Source: Mycteria americana (Eukaryota > Chordata > Aves > Ciconiiformes > Ciconiidae). Taken from it: DNA of 64,000 bases. The stretch is taken from assembly GCF_035582795.1 (NCBI RefSeq), contig NC_134374.1, forward strand, positions 26,489,798 to 26,553,797, written 5' to 3'. The notes under the pieces are model-generated. The model saw nothing but the letters and a program-made list of their open reading frames with translations. It was not told the DNA's origin and ran no database searches. The position numbers and the translations under genes were made by a program. Positions within the stretch are counted from its first letter, which is position 1. Each line of letters opens with the position of its first letter. This document shows positions 14,101 through 25,526 of this stretch, piece after piece.

Positions 14101-16310
14101 TGCTACTTTCCATGATGCAGGAAGAGTTGCTTAAAACTAAAAAAAAAATCAAAAAAGAGATTAAGGTAAAAAACTCATAGTAAATAAGTGTCAAAATGTT
14201 CAAAGCAGATATTTATTAAGAGAAGAGGGATACAAAGGGGAACAATACAGGCTTTGTCGGGGCACACAAAAAGAGCTGAAAGATCTAGCAACACTGGTGA
14301 TAAATGACGGCTTCCCACAAATAGTCATCTCATACTAATTAGAAAGGAAAAAGCAATAGGCTAATCTGGAAATCTTTCCAAAACAAGAATCTGCATTACT
14401 AAATGTCTTTTCTCTTTCACTAATACTCCCTTTAAGACCCACTGTGTTTCTTTCCCATCAGCTCCATCACAGCGTCGTGAACATGGCACATGCGTTTTCT
14501 TCACGTAGCAGGGCGGGCAAACGGGTACCAAGTGCTCCATGAAAGGCACAGAAGAGCGGAAAGTTGGGCGACTGCCACAGCAGGTTATTTGTGATCCCGT
14601 GAAATGTGCTGCAATCCATGGGACAGGGGGAGTTGCAGGAATAATTTCAGAGAGGAATGTACCTTGTCAGTGCATGCTTTAATTGCTTTCCGTAGTATTT
14701 TCTGTCCCGCAATCGTGGTAGAATTATGGAATTAATGTACGGAATTTCTACCTGGCCAAGGACGCTGAACAGCAGCAGCGGCTGGTTAATCTGGCAGTAT
14801 TTATGTCCGTTTCTGTAAGCCATCAGGACTCCCAGCACAGAGACAAGCCCCTCCTGGAGACATCATCGCCACAGATCCTTCGGCTTCCAACCCAGGCGCC
14901 AGACATCAGATGCCTTCCTTCAAAGCAGGAGTCCCACTCGCAAGGCCTCCAGCGTCTGACCAGCCCCCAGATAACTGACCTGGCCTGTACTCACAGGCTC
15001 TTGAAAAACAAGGTTTCCAGCTGAGAAGCTGAGCTGAGCTGCGTTGGCAGCAAACCAGTCCATGCCAAGGCCTTCCTGCAGTGGGCTTTTGCCTCAGTTC
15101 CATCAGAAGATTTGCCAGAACAAACAGGTTTCCCCCAAATGCGAACCGTTCCGCTCTTTCCGCTGGGGAAAAAAATAGTTCCATTGGAAAATTTCTCACC
15201 GTTATTTTTGTGTTTGTATTGCAAGAGATCGTAGTCAGAATCCTGAGTAGGTTGTGGTCTCTCCCCAAACAGCTGCAGTCTAGTTGGAGAAAAGATGCAG
15301 AAAAGGGGGGAAGTTTGAAACGAAGGAGGTGAGAAAGCTGGAAGGAGGAAGAGTGAGGATCCGGAAAAGATCACGACACGTAGAGGAAATGGCTACAGCT
15401 GATGGTCCCAGATACTCTGATGGGTACCTCTCAATTGTAACCAGAATCTTCCTCCCAAAGGAATGGAGGGACTGCTAGATTGGGCGAGATTTTTTGGAGC
15501 TCTCTGTGGAAACGGATGTAAGGAATGACACAGGTAGGCATAGGCAAAGCGGGGAGCTGACTGCTTTTAGGAGAAGCTGGAAAACTGGGTGAGCACATAC
15601 ACTGGTGATAGCTGGGGCAGCAGATCTGGCGGTGAGGGCGAAGGAGCTGGGTATGGTACCTCGTAAAGTTACTTTCATGCCCTCTTGCTCTGGGGCCCTG
15701 ACTTGCAGGAACAACTGCTTTCCAGAACAAGAGCATGACGGTCTCGGGTCCTGCCCGTTCTTGGCTCTTCCATGGAGTTTGCCCAGAAAAGCTATCTTTT
15801 AGCATGATTTTCTGGGTAGCTCTTTCCCCATACTTAGCCCCTGACTCTGCTCCCGGGCAATGCCCACCACGGAAAGTGAGGTTCTGCACCACCGGGGGTA
15901 GTGAACAAATCTGCTGAGCCCCTTCCACGCCAGGCGCGCTTCGCTCGGCCTCGTCGTTCCCCCCCAGCCTGCGCCAACCCCTCCTCACGCCCCGCGCAGA
16001 AATGCCGGTTTTCACCCTTTTCCCCCCGCACGACTCCTTTCCCGCGTCCCTCTTCCCCCACGACGCTTTGAGGGCTCCCAGGCGAGCGCGCAGAGGGGCG
16101 TTCACCCCACGCAGGAAGAGCCCGGACCGCGCCGTTCCCCCGCCCCGGCCGCCGGGTGAAATCCCCGCCTTGGCCTCCCACGCGGAGCCTCCTCTCGGGC
16201 GGGAGCCGCGCCCAGGGCTGCCGCTGAGGCTGCAGAGGGGTCGTTCCGCGGGGCACCCGCGCCCCGGAGGGATGGGCGGGCGCCCACGGGGCACTCAGCC
16301 GGGGCACTCA

Positions 16311-16372
16311 GCCCGGCCTCCCTCCCCAGCCCGGCCTCCCCAGCCCGGCCTCCCTCCCCAGCCCGGCCTCCC
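16311..16372 (+). repeat. Short GC-rich tandem repeat in the promoter
   Basis: Four imperfect copies of a unit built on CCCGGCCTCCCTCCCCAG follow one another, preceded by a doubled GCACTCAGCC motif. It lies just upstream of the GC-box/CCAAT cluster. Copy number in such units often varies and could also be miscounted by the assembly. Confidence 0.75.
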
Positions 16373-16414
16373 GCCCCCCCCAGCCCCGCCCTGCGCCCCT
16401 CTCCCCGTCCGGCG

Positions 16415-16500
16415 GGGCCCGGCCCCGCCCCGCCCCGCGCCCCGCCAATGCCCGGCCGCTCGCAGCGCCCCGCCCCGCCCCGGCCGGGCCGGCCCGCCGG
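16415..16500 (+). promoter_or_regulatory. GC boxes and CCAAT box (core promoter)
   Basis: Repeated CCCCGCCCCGCCCC-type words (Sp1/KLF-type GC boxes) flank GCCAAT at 16,444-16,449, a CCAAT-box (NF-Y-type) match. No TATA box is visible. This is the usual layout of a TATA-less CpG-island promoter, with transcription probably starting within the next hundred bases or so. The exact start site cannot be placed from sequence. Confidence 0.5.
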
Positions 16501-16600
16501 CCGCGAGCCCCGCGCCGCGCGAGCCACTTGCCGGCCGCCGGCACCGAGCGCGCAGCCGCCGCCACCAGCAGCAGCCGCAGCAGCCACCACCGCCACCGCC

Positions 16601-16636
16601 GCCATCGCCATCGCCATCGCCATCGCCATCGCCATG
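16601..16636 (+). repeat. (GCCATC)n hexanucleotide microsatellite
   Basis: Five uninterrupted GCCATC units followed by GCCATG lie in the inferred 5' UTR. The last unit mutates ATC to ATG and so creates the start codon of the first upstream ORF. A CAG/CCG/CCACC-rich simple stretch precedes it. Length polymorphism is likely. Confidence 0.85.
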
Positions 16637-16666
16637 CGCCGTGCCGCGCCTCGGCCGCGGGCATGA
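16634..16666 (+). promoter_or_regulatory. Upstream ORF 1 (10 codons)
   Basis: An ATG at the end of the GCCATC repeat opens a 10-codon frame (MRRAAPRPRA) that stops at TGA 16,664-16,666. The -3 base is G, a fair Kozak context. If the transcription start lies further upstream, the same frame is open back to an ATG at 16,448. The stop overlaps the next ATG as ATGA, an arrangement that can couple termination to reinitiation. Functional only if exon 1 is used as inferred. Confidence 0.4.
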
Positions 16667-16714
16667 CAGCGCGGCCGCGCCCCGAGCTGCGCCGCGGGCT
16701 CGGCGCGGAGCCAG
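16663..16714 (+). promoter_or_regulatory. Upstream ORF 2, first part (continues into exon 2)
   Basis: An ATG at 16,663 reads through the inferred splice junction into exon 2 and stops at TAA 34,857-34,859, giving 34 codons. It therefore overlaps the main start codon (34,810) out of frame. Overlapping uORFs of this kind usually lower translation of the main frame. This depends on the inferred GC-AG splice. Confidence 0.35.
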
Positions 16715-16789
16715 GCAAGTACCGCGGCGGCGGGGCCGCGCTGCGGGCGGGGGCTGTGCTGCTGGCTCCCCCGGGGCCGTGCTGCGGGC

Positions 16790-16804
16790 GGGGGGGGGGG
16801 GGGG
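16790..16804 (+). repeat. Poly-G tract (15 G)
   Basis: An uninterrupted run of G within the CpG island, just inside intron 1. It is prone to length error in sequencing and to G-quadruplex formation. Confidence 0.95.
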
Positions 16805-19074
16805 TCTCTTCGTACCCTTCCCCGGAGCTGCCTGCGCGGCGCGGGCCCTCCTGCCCGCTCCCCCGGAGGCGGCGGCGTGGCGCGGCTGGTGGCGCCGGGG
16901 AAGCTGGAGGGGGCTGCGGAGCCGGGTCCGGAGGCGCCGGACCGGCGCTGGGGAGAAACCGCTGCCCGGCTGGGAGGAGGCGAAGGCGGCCGGCTCCCTC
17001 AGCCCGGCTGCGAAGGGAAGGGAGGCGGGAGGCGGCGGGAGAGTCCACGGCGTGTGCCTGCACGGGTGTGCGGAGCTGGGGACCCGCTCGGCTTCGGGCT
17101 GGGTCGGAAGGGCGATAACCTGAGGGGCTCTGCCGCGCGGGCTCCGGAGAGCTGCGTTGCCCGAGGTGTACTCGGAGCCGCCTTTCCCGGCGGGTGGCAG
17201 AATCGCGGCGCTTTTGCATCCCAGCGTCATCCCGGAGACCTGTCAAGGGCGCGTTACTTTGCGTTCGTGTCGGGACAGGGTGACAGGCGAAGCAGGGCTT
17301 TTGTTACTGCCTCGGGTTTTTAGAGACTCCGGGAGAAACCGCAGCCGCCTCTGGAGTGAGGGGAGCGTGTGGCACTCGCTCCAGCAGCGCGGGAGCACGC
17401 TGGTGGGGAAGAGATGCTCGGTCCGGGCCGAACGGCAGCTGCCCTTGGTGATGTTTTAAAATGCAGCAGAGCAAACAATAGAATATCATATTAGCATGGG
17501 GCTAGCCTGAAATAATGGAAAATCAGAGGGAAAACTGTAAACATCATTCAAAATGCCAGTTTGAAATTCTCAAACAAATCATCCAAAACAAACAGTAGCT
17601 GAGTGGAACTATTTTCTTTGCAGGGAGTTTCCACTGGAATAAATAGCAAGTTCTGTTAAAAAAAAAAATTCTGCAGCTAGTTGTAATACTTGTAGTGCTT
17701 GCCAGGGGCTGGAGGGTGCCCACAACCAGAGAGATCTTTGTGATCCAGCGTGAGGTATTAATGCAGCTTTTGCTGCCAGTTCTTTAGAGACGCTTGCAGT
17801 TTTTACCTACAGGCCCTACCTAAGACAGAGATGCCTGGTTTTCCCTTTACCTTCCCCATCTTCTTCTACATTTAGAACATCCCTTAACGTTCTTGTTCCT
17901 AGCCAGACCTCTGTCTGCTGGTGCCTTTGTGTAACCCAGACAAAGTGTTGCTGCGATGTGCCAACTCCACGTTACCTGCCGAGATGGAAAATGAGGGTCT
18001 TTAGCAGCATGTTCGTTGCCTCAGCATCACAGCCGGTTGCTAGCTGGCACAGCCAGAGCAGCAGGGCCATGGACGCCTGCTTCCGCAGGAGCGTGAAGCT
18101 CCTACGTGGATTGTATTCCCTGGGATGCATAGAGCACCGCCAGGCACTGCACCCAGCGATTTCTTCAAGGATCTGATCGTCAGTTTGTCCAGCATGACTT
18201 TGAGCTAATTAAGCTGCTGGTACTTGATGGGATATGTATCAATGGCAGTGTTCCTGGCCACGGGACAGCTGCCCGATGACTTGCTGAGACTTGGCGCAGC
18301 TCATGCCCAGCTGCGGGGAAGTTGCTGGGTGCATTTCCTGGGCCCCTGGGCTGGTGCTCTCCAGGGCACACCTGAAGAGATGTAAAGCATTTAGTCTGTG
18401 AGCCAGAGAGAAAGTGGTCAGGAGGCCGTTTTGATATGCACAGACCTTTTAAACCTTCCCCCCTGAGGTTCGCAACTAAAGAGTGTTCTCAAAGATCTCA
18501 CTGCCTGTACAGGCAGTTAGCTTGATTGGGAAGCCTATTTATTTAACGCCCTCTAGTGATGTCTTACAAATTAGTATAGATTCCTTTCAAGAGGAAAACA
18601 AATATTTAAGTTTATTGGTTTAAAAAGATTTACATTTTCTGAGAGTCAGCTGCTTTAGGGAATCCCTGTCAAACACAATACCACACTTTGGATGGGTGCA
18701 TAACCTAATTTTGGATAGGCTTCTCTAGCCACGGAGACACGATAGTCTCTGCCTGGATAGTCTCCCCTGCAGACTCCCAGTGGTGCTCAGTGAAGGTCTT
18801 TCCATCAACAGCACTGGACACAGTTCCTTTCTCTTGACCTGTCTTTAAGTGCTGCTGCAGTTGAGGTTTTGGCTGAACCCACATGTAGATCGCTTAATAT
18901 GGCTCTGGTCTAGGAGAGCTTGGCATTCGCAGAAGGGACCATTTATGCTTCTTGGTGCTTCACCTTTGTTCATTATAATTCGGCTAGGCTGGCCCCGGAA
19001 ATGGGAAGTGTGTGGCCTGGTTCTTGCAGAGGAGCTAAGCTCCAGGGACTAGAACTCCTTTAGACTCGTAACCA

Positions 19075-19124
19075 GTAACCAGGGGATGCGACTCGTAACA
19101 CTCGTAACCAGGGGATGCGACTCG
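19075..19124 (+). repeat. Tandem direct repeat, two 21-bp cores at 29-bp spacing
   Basis: The core GTAACCAGGGGATGCGACTC plus G occurs at 19,075-19,095 and again, identical, at 19,104-19,124. A third partial CTCGTAACCAG lies just before. A recent small local duplication in intron 1. Confidence 0.9.
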
Positions 19125-20454
19125 AGCACCTGTGTGGTCAGACTGGTTTTACTTCATAGGTATGGGGATGTTGAGGAATGCGCCATTGATAGGGCTTCCC
19201 TTAATTAGCCAGACGATGTAGTGGATGTTCGTTCTTTATGACTACCCATGAGGGATCGCAGATCCCCTCCTGCTTGTAATATGGAAGATTCTGATTTGCA
19301 GCTCTGATGCAGAGATCCTTCTTGTGGATCCTTTCCTAGTTCCCTGTGGGCAGCATTACACCAGCACACCGTACTCCACCTTCCTGCCACAGGTTCACCA
19401 CCCCTCTGCTGTTTCACCCTCTGTCGTGCCAGCACCCTCACGAACACCCCCAGACTCCCATATTTGCTCTGTTCACCTTCATCCACATATTCCTCGCTCC
19501 TCCACCCTTGCCAGTGCCGCCATCACAGCACGTAGCACCCCGGCAGATCCAAATACACGCATCTCCGAAAACACCTAGGCAGCTCAGGCGCTCGCGCTGT
19601 TACTCGCCCGTGTCCCGCTTACAGCTGCGTACGATCACACCTACAGTGGACTGCACCCGCTGCAAGCAACGCCCAGCGGCCTCCGGAGCCCCAGCAGCAC
19701 ATCGCCGGTTTGGCAGCGCTGCTTGGGAGACAGCCCGTGTCCTCTGGCTGGAAGCTGACGTGCAGGGGGCATCTAGAGGTACTGAAGCATGGTACACTTC
19801 GGATCTGCATGGCTGGTTTCTCAGCTAAGACGGGAGATCTGCCTTGCCAGCTCCCCACCTCTCTGTGTGCTTCTGGTTAGGGACCTGGCATCTCCTCAGG
19901 ATCTTCTCTTTGTCTTGCCTGTGGAGGCGTCATCAGTATGAGTACTTACGCCTAGTAGAGTGAATAGCAAGTCTTTAACAGCACTTTCTCCGTTTCAGCC
20001 AGAGGCTGGGACTGTGGCAGTCACTGTGATTTAAAAAACAACAAAAAACAATAAAACCCACTTCTGTTCATCTTCCACTTCTCGGCATTTTCTCCTGAGG
20101 GATCTTAGAGCTGTGGGAAGAAGGACCGGCACAGGGATGGGTGCGCATGGGCACAGGAGATCAACCCCTCTTTTCTTGTCTCCACAGTGTTGTCCTCCTC
20201 ATGTTCCCCTGAGAGCAAATGGCGGGACAGATAAGGACGTGAAAGTTTCCAAAACCTGGCGCCTATAGTTAGCCCCTCTGAAAACAGGTAGGGTGGAGTC
20301 CAGCTTGTGGCACGTGAGAGAGAAACTGAAGCAAAACAGGATGTTTTTGTGATTTAAAACTTATTTTTCATAATTCCTGTTGAAAGGCTTGTTTTGGTTT
20401 GGTCTTGAAGTTGCCTGCCGCATTTATTGGGAAATTTATCAGCCAAAGAGCTTT

Positions 20455-20498
20455 GTGCATGTGTGTGTGTGCATGTGTACGTGCACGTGTGCTTGCGT
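20455..20498 (+). repeat. (TG)n/(CATG) simple repeat
   Basis: Alternating GTGTGTGTGTGCATGTGTACGT-type sequence of about 44 bp, an imperfect purine-pyrimidine repeat. No gene. Confidence 0.85.
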
Positions 20499-23400
20499 AG
20501 GCAGAGCAAATGAAGAGGCTGCTATTCAGCCTCAGTCTTTATGCTTCATTGGAGATGCTGTACCCACTCTTATAAATCCTAGCGTCTGCAAAGCACTGGC
20601 ATTTTATCATTGACTTCAGTGGAACAAGACATTTTCTGCCTTAATCATTTCTTCTCCTTGTCTCATCTATGAGTTTCTGCAGTAGCTTGCAGCAGTTGCT
20701 CCTATGGAATAATTGTAACAGTCTCGTGTAAGGAAGTTAATGTGAATGGTTTGATTCCACTCATCTTTTTCCACCTCTCGTGCCATCAGAGAACTGGGAC
20801 ACGTTCTTTAAGGCCCCACAACTTGACTTCTGTTGGCTCATAGTAAGAGCTTTTTACTATAAGAATGTGCATATTTCTTTGTTAGCCTCACTTGGCAGAC
20901 TGTCCCCTGGCCTCCAGGTTATTTGATCTCTGGGCTCTTCATCCTCCATGATTAGCTTCTCTCCTTCCCTTTCTCAGTCCACTGGCATGTCTTCAGGCTG
21001 TGTTTTCAGGCCCCTCCTTTGCACCTTCTCTTTCGCATGGGCTCAGCTCACATAATGCTGCTCCTGCCTGCCTTTCCGTTCTTGACTTCTGCCCAGCTGC
21101 TCAGCGATGTCTCTCTCTTGGCCTCTGTCACTGTTCAAGCCTTAATGTCTTCCTGCAACTCCAAAAACTGGCAAAAAAGCACAATTGTTCAAGCCAAAGT
21201 CTACTTTTATTTGCTCAGCTCGTGTAACTTTAGCCTTGCAGCTCCACTGAAATTCATGATGTTTGGATCCTCATTGGAGGCTGGGATGCCTATTTTTCAC
21301 TTCCATCAACTGCAAATCCTACAGTTCAGCACAAATCTATCATGAGTTTTGAGGAGTTCGACAGGGAGTGTTGCTAATAAGTGTGTTACCAGTCCTGATG
21401 CTGTCAGGCAGATGAGCAAGCAACAGAAAGAGGAAAATGCCTTTCATGGTGTGTGTGCTAGCAGAGGTGCTGTTGATTAACCCATTTTTCAGCCAGCCGG
21501 CTCTGAGAATGCCATTTAACAACCCCAAGTCTGTATAACGCTAACAGGATGCTTATAAGGCATAAAGGGATTAATGTTCAGCTCTAATGAAATCCAGATG
21601 CACAGAGCTGCCTCTTTTCAAGGTCTTTTCCATGGCCAAGCTGCAAATAAAATTATTTAATCATTATAAATAGATGAGAAACACCAGACTTGCAACATGC
21701 ACTAGGCGCTTAAACTCGCAGGCACCGAAGGCTGCTGGCAGTTACCCGGTGGAGAGGATGGGGTCACCCGCTGACCCTCTGCTTGCAACAAGATCACTTC
21801 TAAAGTGGGAACTTGGGACCTTTCTTGGGGAGCACAATTCACGCACGTGTTTGCGTTGGGGCTGGGGGAGGCTGGCTCGGAAACAAGCCTGCGTCTGTCC
21901 CCGAGGGAAAGCCAAGGCAGGTATAAAGGTGGCGAGTGTCTGGTCAGCCTCTGTCAGGGGTGTGTTGCTGGACCACCAGCAGCTGGGCAGCTTGCACTGG
22001 ATGCGTGTCCAGGGAGAGGTGAGGATTCATACCACAGCATTCAAGGGGGGATGTGCTGTCTGCCCAGTGGACCTGAAGCGTTACTGCCTCATAAACTGTT
22101 TCTAGTTTACACTTTCTCTTCCTCGCGCAGCTTATATCTTCCTATATCACTCGCCGAGCGTGGGTACTGTGCATTTCGTGCCCTGGTGGTTAATCTGGGC
22201 CCTAGCAGGGGCTGGACCAGCACACTCAAGCGCAGAGGCCCTGCTTCGGAAAGGCTGAAGTAAATCTGTAGCTGGGCAGACCCAGCTGTCTATGAGTTTT
22301 TAGTTTTTAATACGGCAGGAGGAGGAGTTTTGAACAAGAGAGGGGAAGAGAAGGGGGTTATTTTAAAGACATAAAGGAATGTGTTACATTCTTCTGTTCC
22401 TCAGGTTTGGCTGCTCTGCAAGATTTTCATTTTGCCAAAGCTCAATTCAGTGAACTATTTATTTGCATTTTTAAAGAAAGAGCACGGTTCTTAATTTACT
22501 TTGGCCTCAGTGATGAATTTTTATACTGTGAAATCCAGCAAGTTCCCTTCCAATGTTATATATACATCCAACTTTACAACAGAAACTTCTACCCCAAAGT
22601 ACCAGCCTGAATTAAATGGTTTAAAGGGGTTTATAGCAGTGTGCCCCCACTGATTTCCCACGAGTCTTATCAGTAGTCACCCTGTAGTTGTTTGATGCTA
22701 TGCTCGTAATCGGAGCATGCCACAGCTCAACGCTAGAGACCATATGTGTGTCTAGAGCTGTGTAGAAGTTTTCTTCAGAGCTACAGAGGCAAGAATTCCT
22801 CGTGAGAGGTTCCTGGGGTAGCTTTCAGCATTGGTTCAAAGGAAGGAAAGGGATGAGGAAAGAGTCCCCCCATAAAGTTCTGTCAAAACATATAGGGGGA
22901 ATCTGTTGCAGTGGGGTTTCACCATGGGAATAAGCATTGCAGGAAAATCCCAACAGGCGGCAGCTGTTTGGTCTAATCCATTGTCAGCAAATGTTTCAAA
23001 TTTACTCAGCCCTGGACATCAGAATTGCAACCAAACTGTCAGGACCTCCAAGAAAAGGTGAAGAGATTTTACAAAACAAGGTTTAACTTTTCCCACTGCT
23101 TTTGGCCTCCTATGCTAGGACTAGAAGGCGTTGTTAGTTCCTCAGCAGGCCAGAAGCACGAAGTACAGAACTATTTCTAAATTGACATCAATATTTATTG
23201 ATCCCTTTAGTCTCCATCAATTAGCAATTTGCTGTGCTCTGCTGGCTACAGAGAAGAGACTTGCATTTGTGTTACTCAAAGTTTTTCAAATTGATAGTGA
23301 TGCAAAAAAGACTTTGCCCGAGTGCACCCCTCAGAGGTTCAGAGCCTGAGCCTGTTGAAGGTGACGGCTAATGACCATCCTCATGGGCAGTAAGCATTTT

Positions 23401-25102
23401 TCTTGCAGTGCTTTTTTTGTTGTTGTCCCAGAACACAGATACACCCCCTCCTGCTGAACCTTCGGATTTGCAGAGAAAAGACCGCCCATGGGTGTTTTCA
23501 GCAGCAGTTGCCCATAATTTTCACAGATTCTGTCCACCAACACTGCGTCAGCAGGCTGAGGCTTGGAAACAGCAGAACTTGTTTTATTCTTGTATTCATC
23601 AGTTTTCGCCTCTCTGTCCGGTACTGGCTGCTGCAGTGAGGAAGCACAGAGCTCCAGCTGGGCACCCAAGTGTTTCCAGCGGCACAGCTGATGAACGGGA
23701 GCTGGGGCCTTGTCTTCCTGCCTAAAGCTTTTGGGCCCCTGTCCAGGTGCCCGTCCTGCAGTCTGAGTGACAGTTGAGAGTTTCACTTTGGTTTAGGACC
23801 CTGGGCAGTGCTGTCTCGCGGGACCAAACCCTTGTGCTCATCCCCGGGCATGGATACTTCTGGTGGAGGACAGTGCCGTGCGGGCAAGGCTGTGCTCAGT
23901 AGCCAGAAACACAGACCCAAGCCTTGACAGATTCCAAAGGGCCTGATTTGGGGTCCGGCCCAGTGTCATTTAAGAACCTGGGCCATTACATCAGCTGTTC
24001 AGAAAGACCCTCTTCAGCTGGAAGGACCTCTGGTGCTCCACGAGACAGCAGTCCCCTCCGGGCTTTGCAGGACATCCTCTCTCGTTGCTGTCTGCCGTCG
24101 GTGTTGTTCCAGGCTCCCGGTGTTGTTCCAGACTCCCGAGGAAGGCAGGCCCTGCAGGCACAAGTTATCCATGGGAGCAGGGAAAAAAAGTGGCATGGAA
24201 CAGATTAGTGTGAGTCAAACTAATCCCCAGCCACCTCCGAGTGGAAAACCCACTCGGCCTTTGGCAGCCAAGAATTGTTTCTCCCAGTCCCCCTTATATG
24301 GGACATTTTAAAATAAACCAGCAGGGCTCCATTTCTTGGAAGGAAAAGGAAACGTTTCAAAGTGTGTCCTTGCAAACTGATTTACTGCCATCAGGCTGTG
24401 CATATTTTAAGAAATGTTTGAGTTTAGCTGGAGCCGCGTTTTAGCAGTAAAGCAGAGGGAAGCAATTAGTGAAACAACACGGGAAGACGAACTTGTGTAA
24501 AACAGCTCAGATAAATATTTACACCCAAGTTTCTTAGCCCTGAGTTCACATTAAACCCTGCCCTGTCTCTCTGAAGAGACTTGCATCCACAAATAAAATA
24601 CTGGGCTGTGGCCACCCAACATTATTTTACAATTCCTCCTCTGATTAATTCGGCTAGTTATGGATCTTAAGGAATTCAAAGGGTTAAAGTGGTGGCAGGA
24701 GAGTTAAAGATTCTCCCTAACATTTGCAAGGAAATGTTAATGCTTTACCATATGCCTGTGCTGGCAAAATGCACCCCAAAGAGCTCGTAAAACAGCTGCA
24801 CTTTTTTCCCCTCTCTTCTGGGCACTGAATTTTCACCCTATGCAAAGTGAAGTAGTGCGAACTATTAAAATATATATGGACAGACACGCGTGTCCTTACC
24901 TAACGGGCAGCAATATGGAAAAAGGAGGCTGGACGGATCGGAACAGGGTTGCATTAGCCAGAAAACGGAACGGACTGCCAGAGTCTCAGGGTGGCAGAGG
25001 CAGAGGGCAGTTAGCGTAGTGTTAATTGGGCTGCATGGGCAGTTAATACTGCTCCTTATTAGGTGGGGTGAGTCATCCGTGTTGTGGAAAAGCTTCTTGT
25101 AG

Positions 25103-25170
25103 CCCCAATGGTAGCAAATGGTACCCCATTTGTAGCAAATTTGTACCCCATTTGTCCAATGGTAGCAAAA
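25103..25170 (+). repeat. Short interrupted repeat of AATGGTAGCAAA / GTACCCCATTTGT
   Basis: AATGGTAGCAAA occurs twice and GTACCCCATTTGT twice within about 70 bp, with a third TGTAGCAAA variant. This suggests local slippage duplications. No protein-coding meaning is seen. Confidence 0.75.
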
Positions 25171-25429
25171 GGACCTGTTTCTTTGGACAGGTAGGTGATG
25201 GCAAATGTTTAGGTATCAGGAATTCCTGATAATGTTCCATGAGATTTGATCTGCTCTGATTCTGTCTGCTCACAGATGTTGTTGGTCTGTGCTTTTGGAT
25301 AAGCTCCTGGGGCAAGGACTGTGTCTGTCTTGTTTTCACAACGAAAATGTCGCAATTGTGACTGTGGGGGAATATACTTTATGATTTGAGGAGAAAGGAC
25401 ACCTAGCTTGGACTTCTCCCAGAACGAAG

Positions 25430-25526
25430 ACCTAGCTTCCACGCCTAGCTCTGCTACTACTTTTCTGCATCGCTGTGGGCATGTTACTTAAGTCTTCATT
25501 CTGAGCCTCAGTTTCTCCATTTTCCA
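25430..25526 (+). mobile_element. MIR-like SINE relic
   Basis: The phrase GGGCATGTTACTTAAGTC followed by CTGAGCCTCAGTTTCTCCAT closely follows the well-known core of the mammalian/amniote MIR SINE (tRNA-derived, CORE-SINE superfamily) in sense orientation, preceded by a CTCTGCTACTAC word in the expected place. The fragment is old and short. Identification is from the remembered consensus. Confidence 0.6.

Larger units (their letters stand above)
1..15920. other. Intergenic region upstream of the RhoGAP gene
   Basis: I find no exon chain, recognisable protein domain or RNA gene here on either strand. Open frames are short, lack splice-site context and have the composition of random DNA. The recognisable contents are two CR1 fragments, a MIR-like relic, a purine-rich stretch near 4.3-4.6 kb and a CpG-rich patch near 7.7-8.1 kb, listed separately. 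Distal regulatory elements or a lncRNA could be present but cannot be seen by eye. Confidence 0.6.
16520..16714 (+). other. Inferred non-coding exon 1 of the ARHGAP20-family gene
   Basis: The 5' edge is a guess. The 3' edge is set by GGAGCCAG|GCAAGT, a perfect match to the consensus of rare GC-AG introns (AG|GCAAGT). Joined to the coding exon at 34,807, the main frame reads back to an in-frame TGA at 16,664-16,666 with no ATG between. Exon 1 would then be 5' UTR and translation would start at the exon 2 ATG (34,810). The alternative weak donor CAA|GTACCG at 16,718 is less likely. The link to exon 2 is inference and needs transcript evidence. Confidence 0.5.
15925..17420. promoter_or_regulatory. 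CpG island, probable promoter of the ARHGAP20-family gene
   Basis: About 1.5 kb of very GC-rich, CpG-dense sequence with GC boxes, a CCAAT box, a trinucleotide/hexanucleotide-rich leader and a splice-donor-like end at 16,714. It is the nearest CpG island upstream of the plus-strand RhoGAP coding exons, with no other plus-strand gene between them, so I infer it is their promoter. Long open frames on both strands inside it (for example 16,002-17,123 plus, and 16,295-17,230 minus) are low-complexity Pro/Arg/Gly/Ala sequence caused by the lack of AT-rich stop codons. Confidence 0.8.

Noticed and set aside
15431-16294. 287-codon open frame on the minus strand running out of the CpG island
   Set aside because: Its 5' two-thirds lie in GC-rich DNA poor in stop codons. 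The protein has no recognisable domain, its composition changes abruptly along its length, and there is no splice or poly(A) context. A divergent transcript from the island is possible but coding is unsupported.
16002-17246. Several 150-370 codon frames on both strands over the first CpG island
   Set aside because: They overlap each other in many frames and read as Pro/Arg/Gly/Ala low complexity, as expected from composition. The spliced gene model explains the plus strand better.
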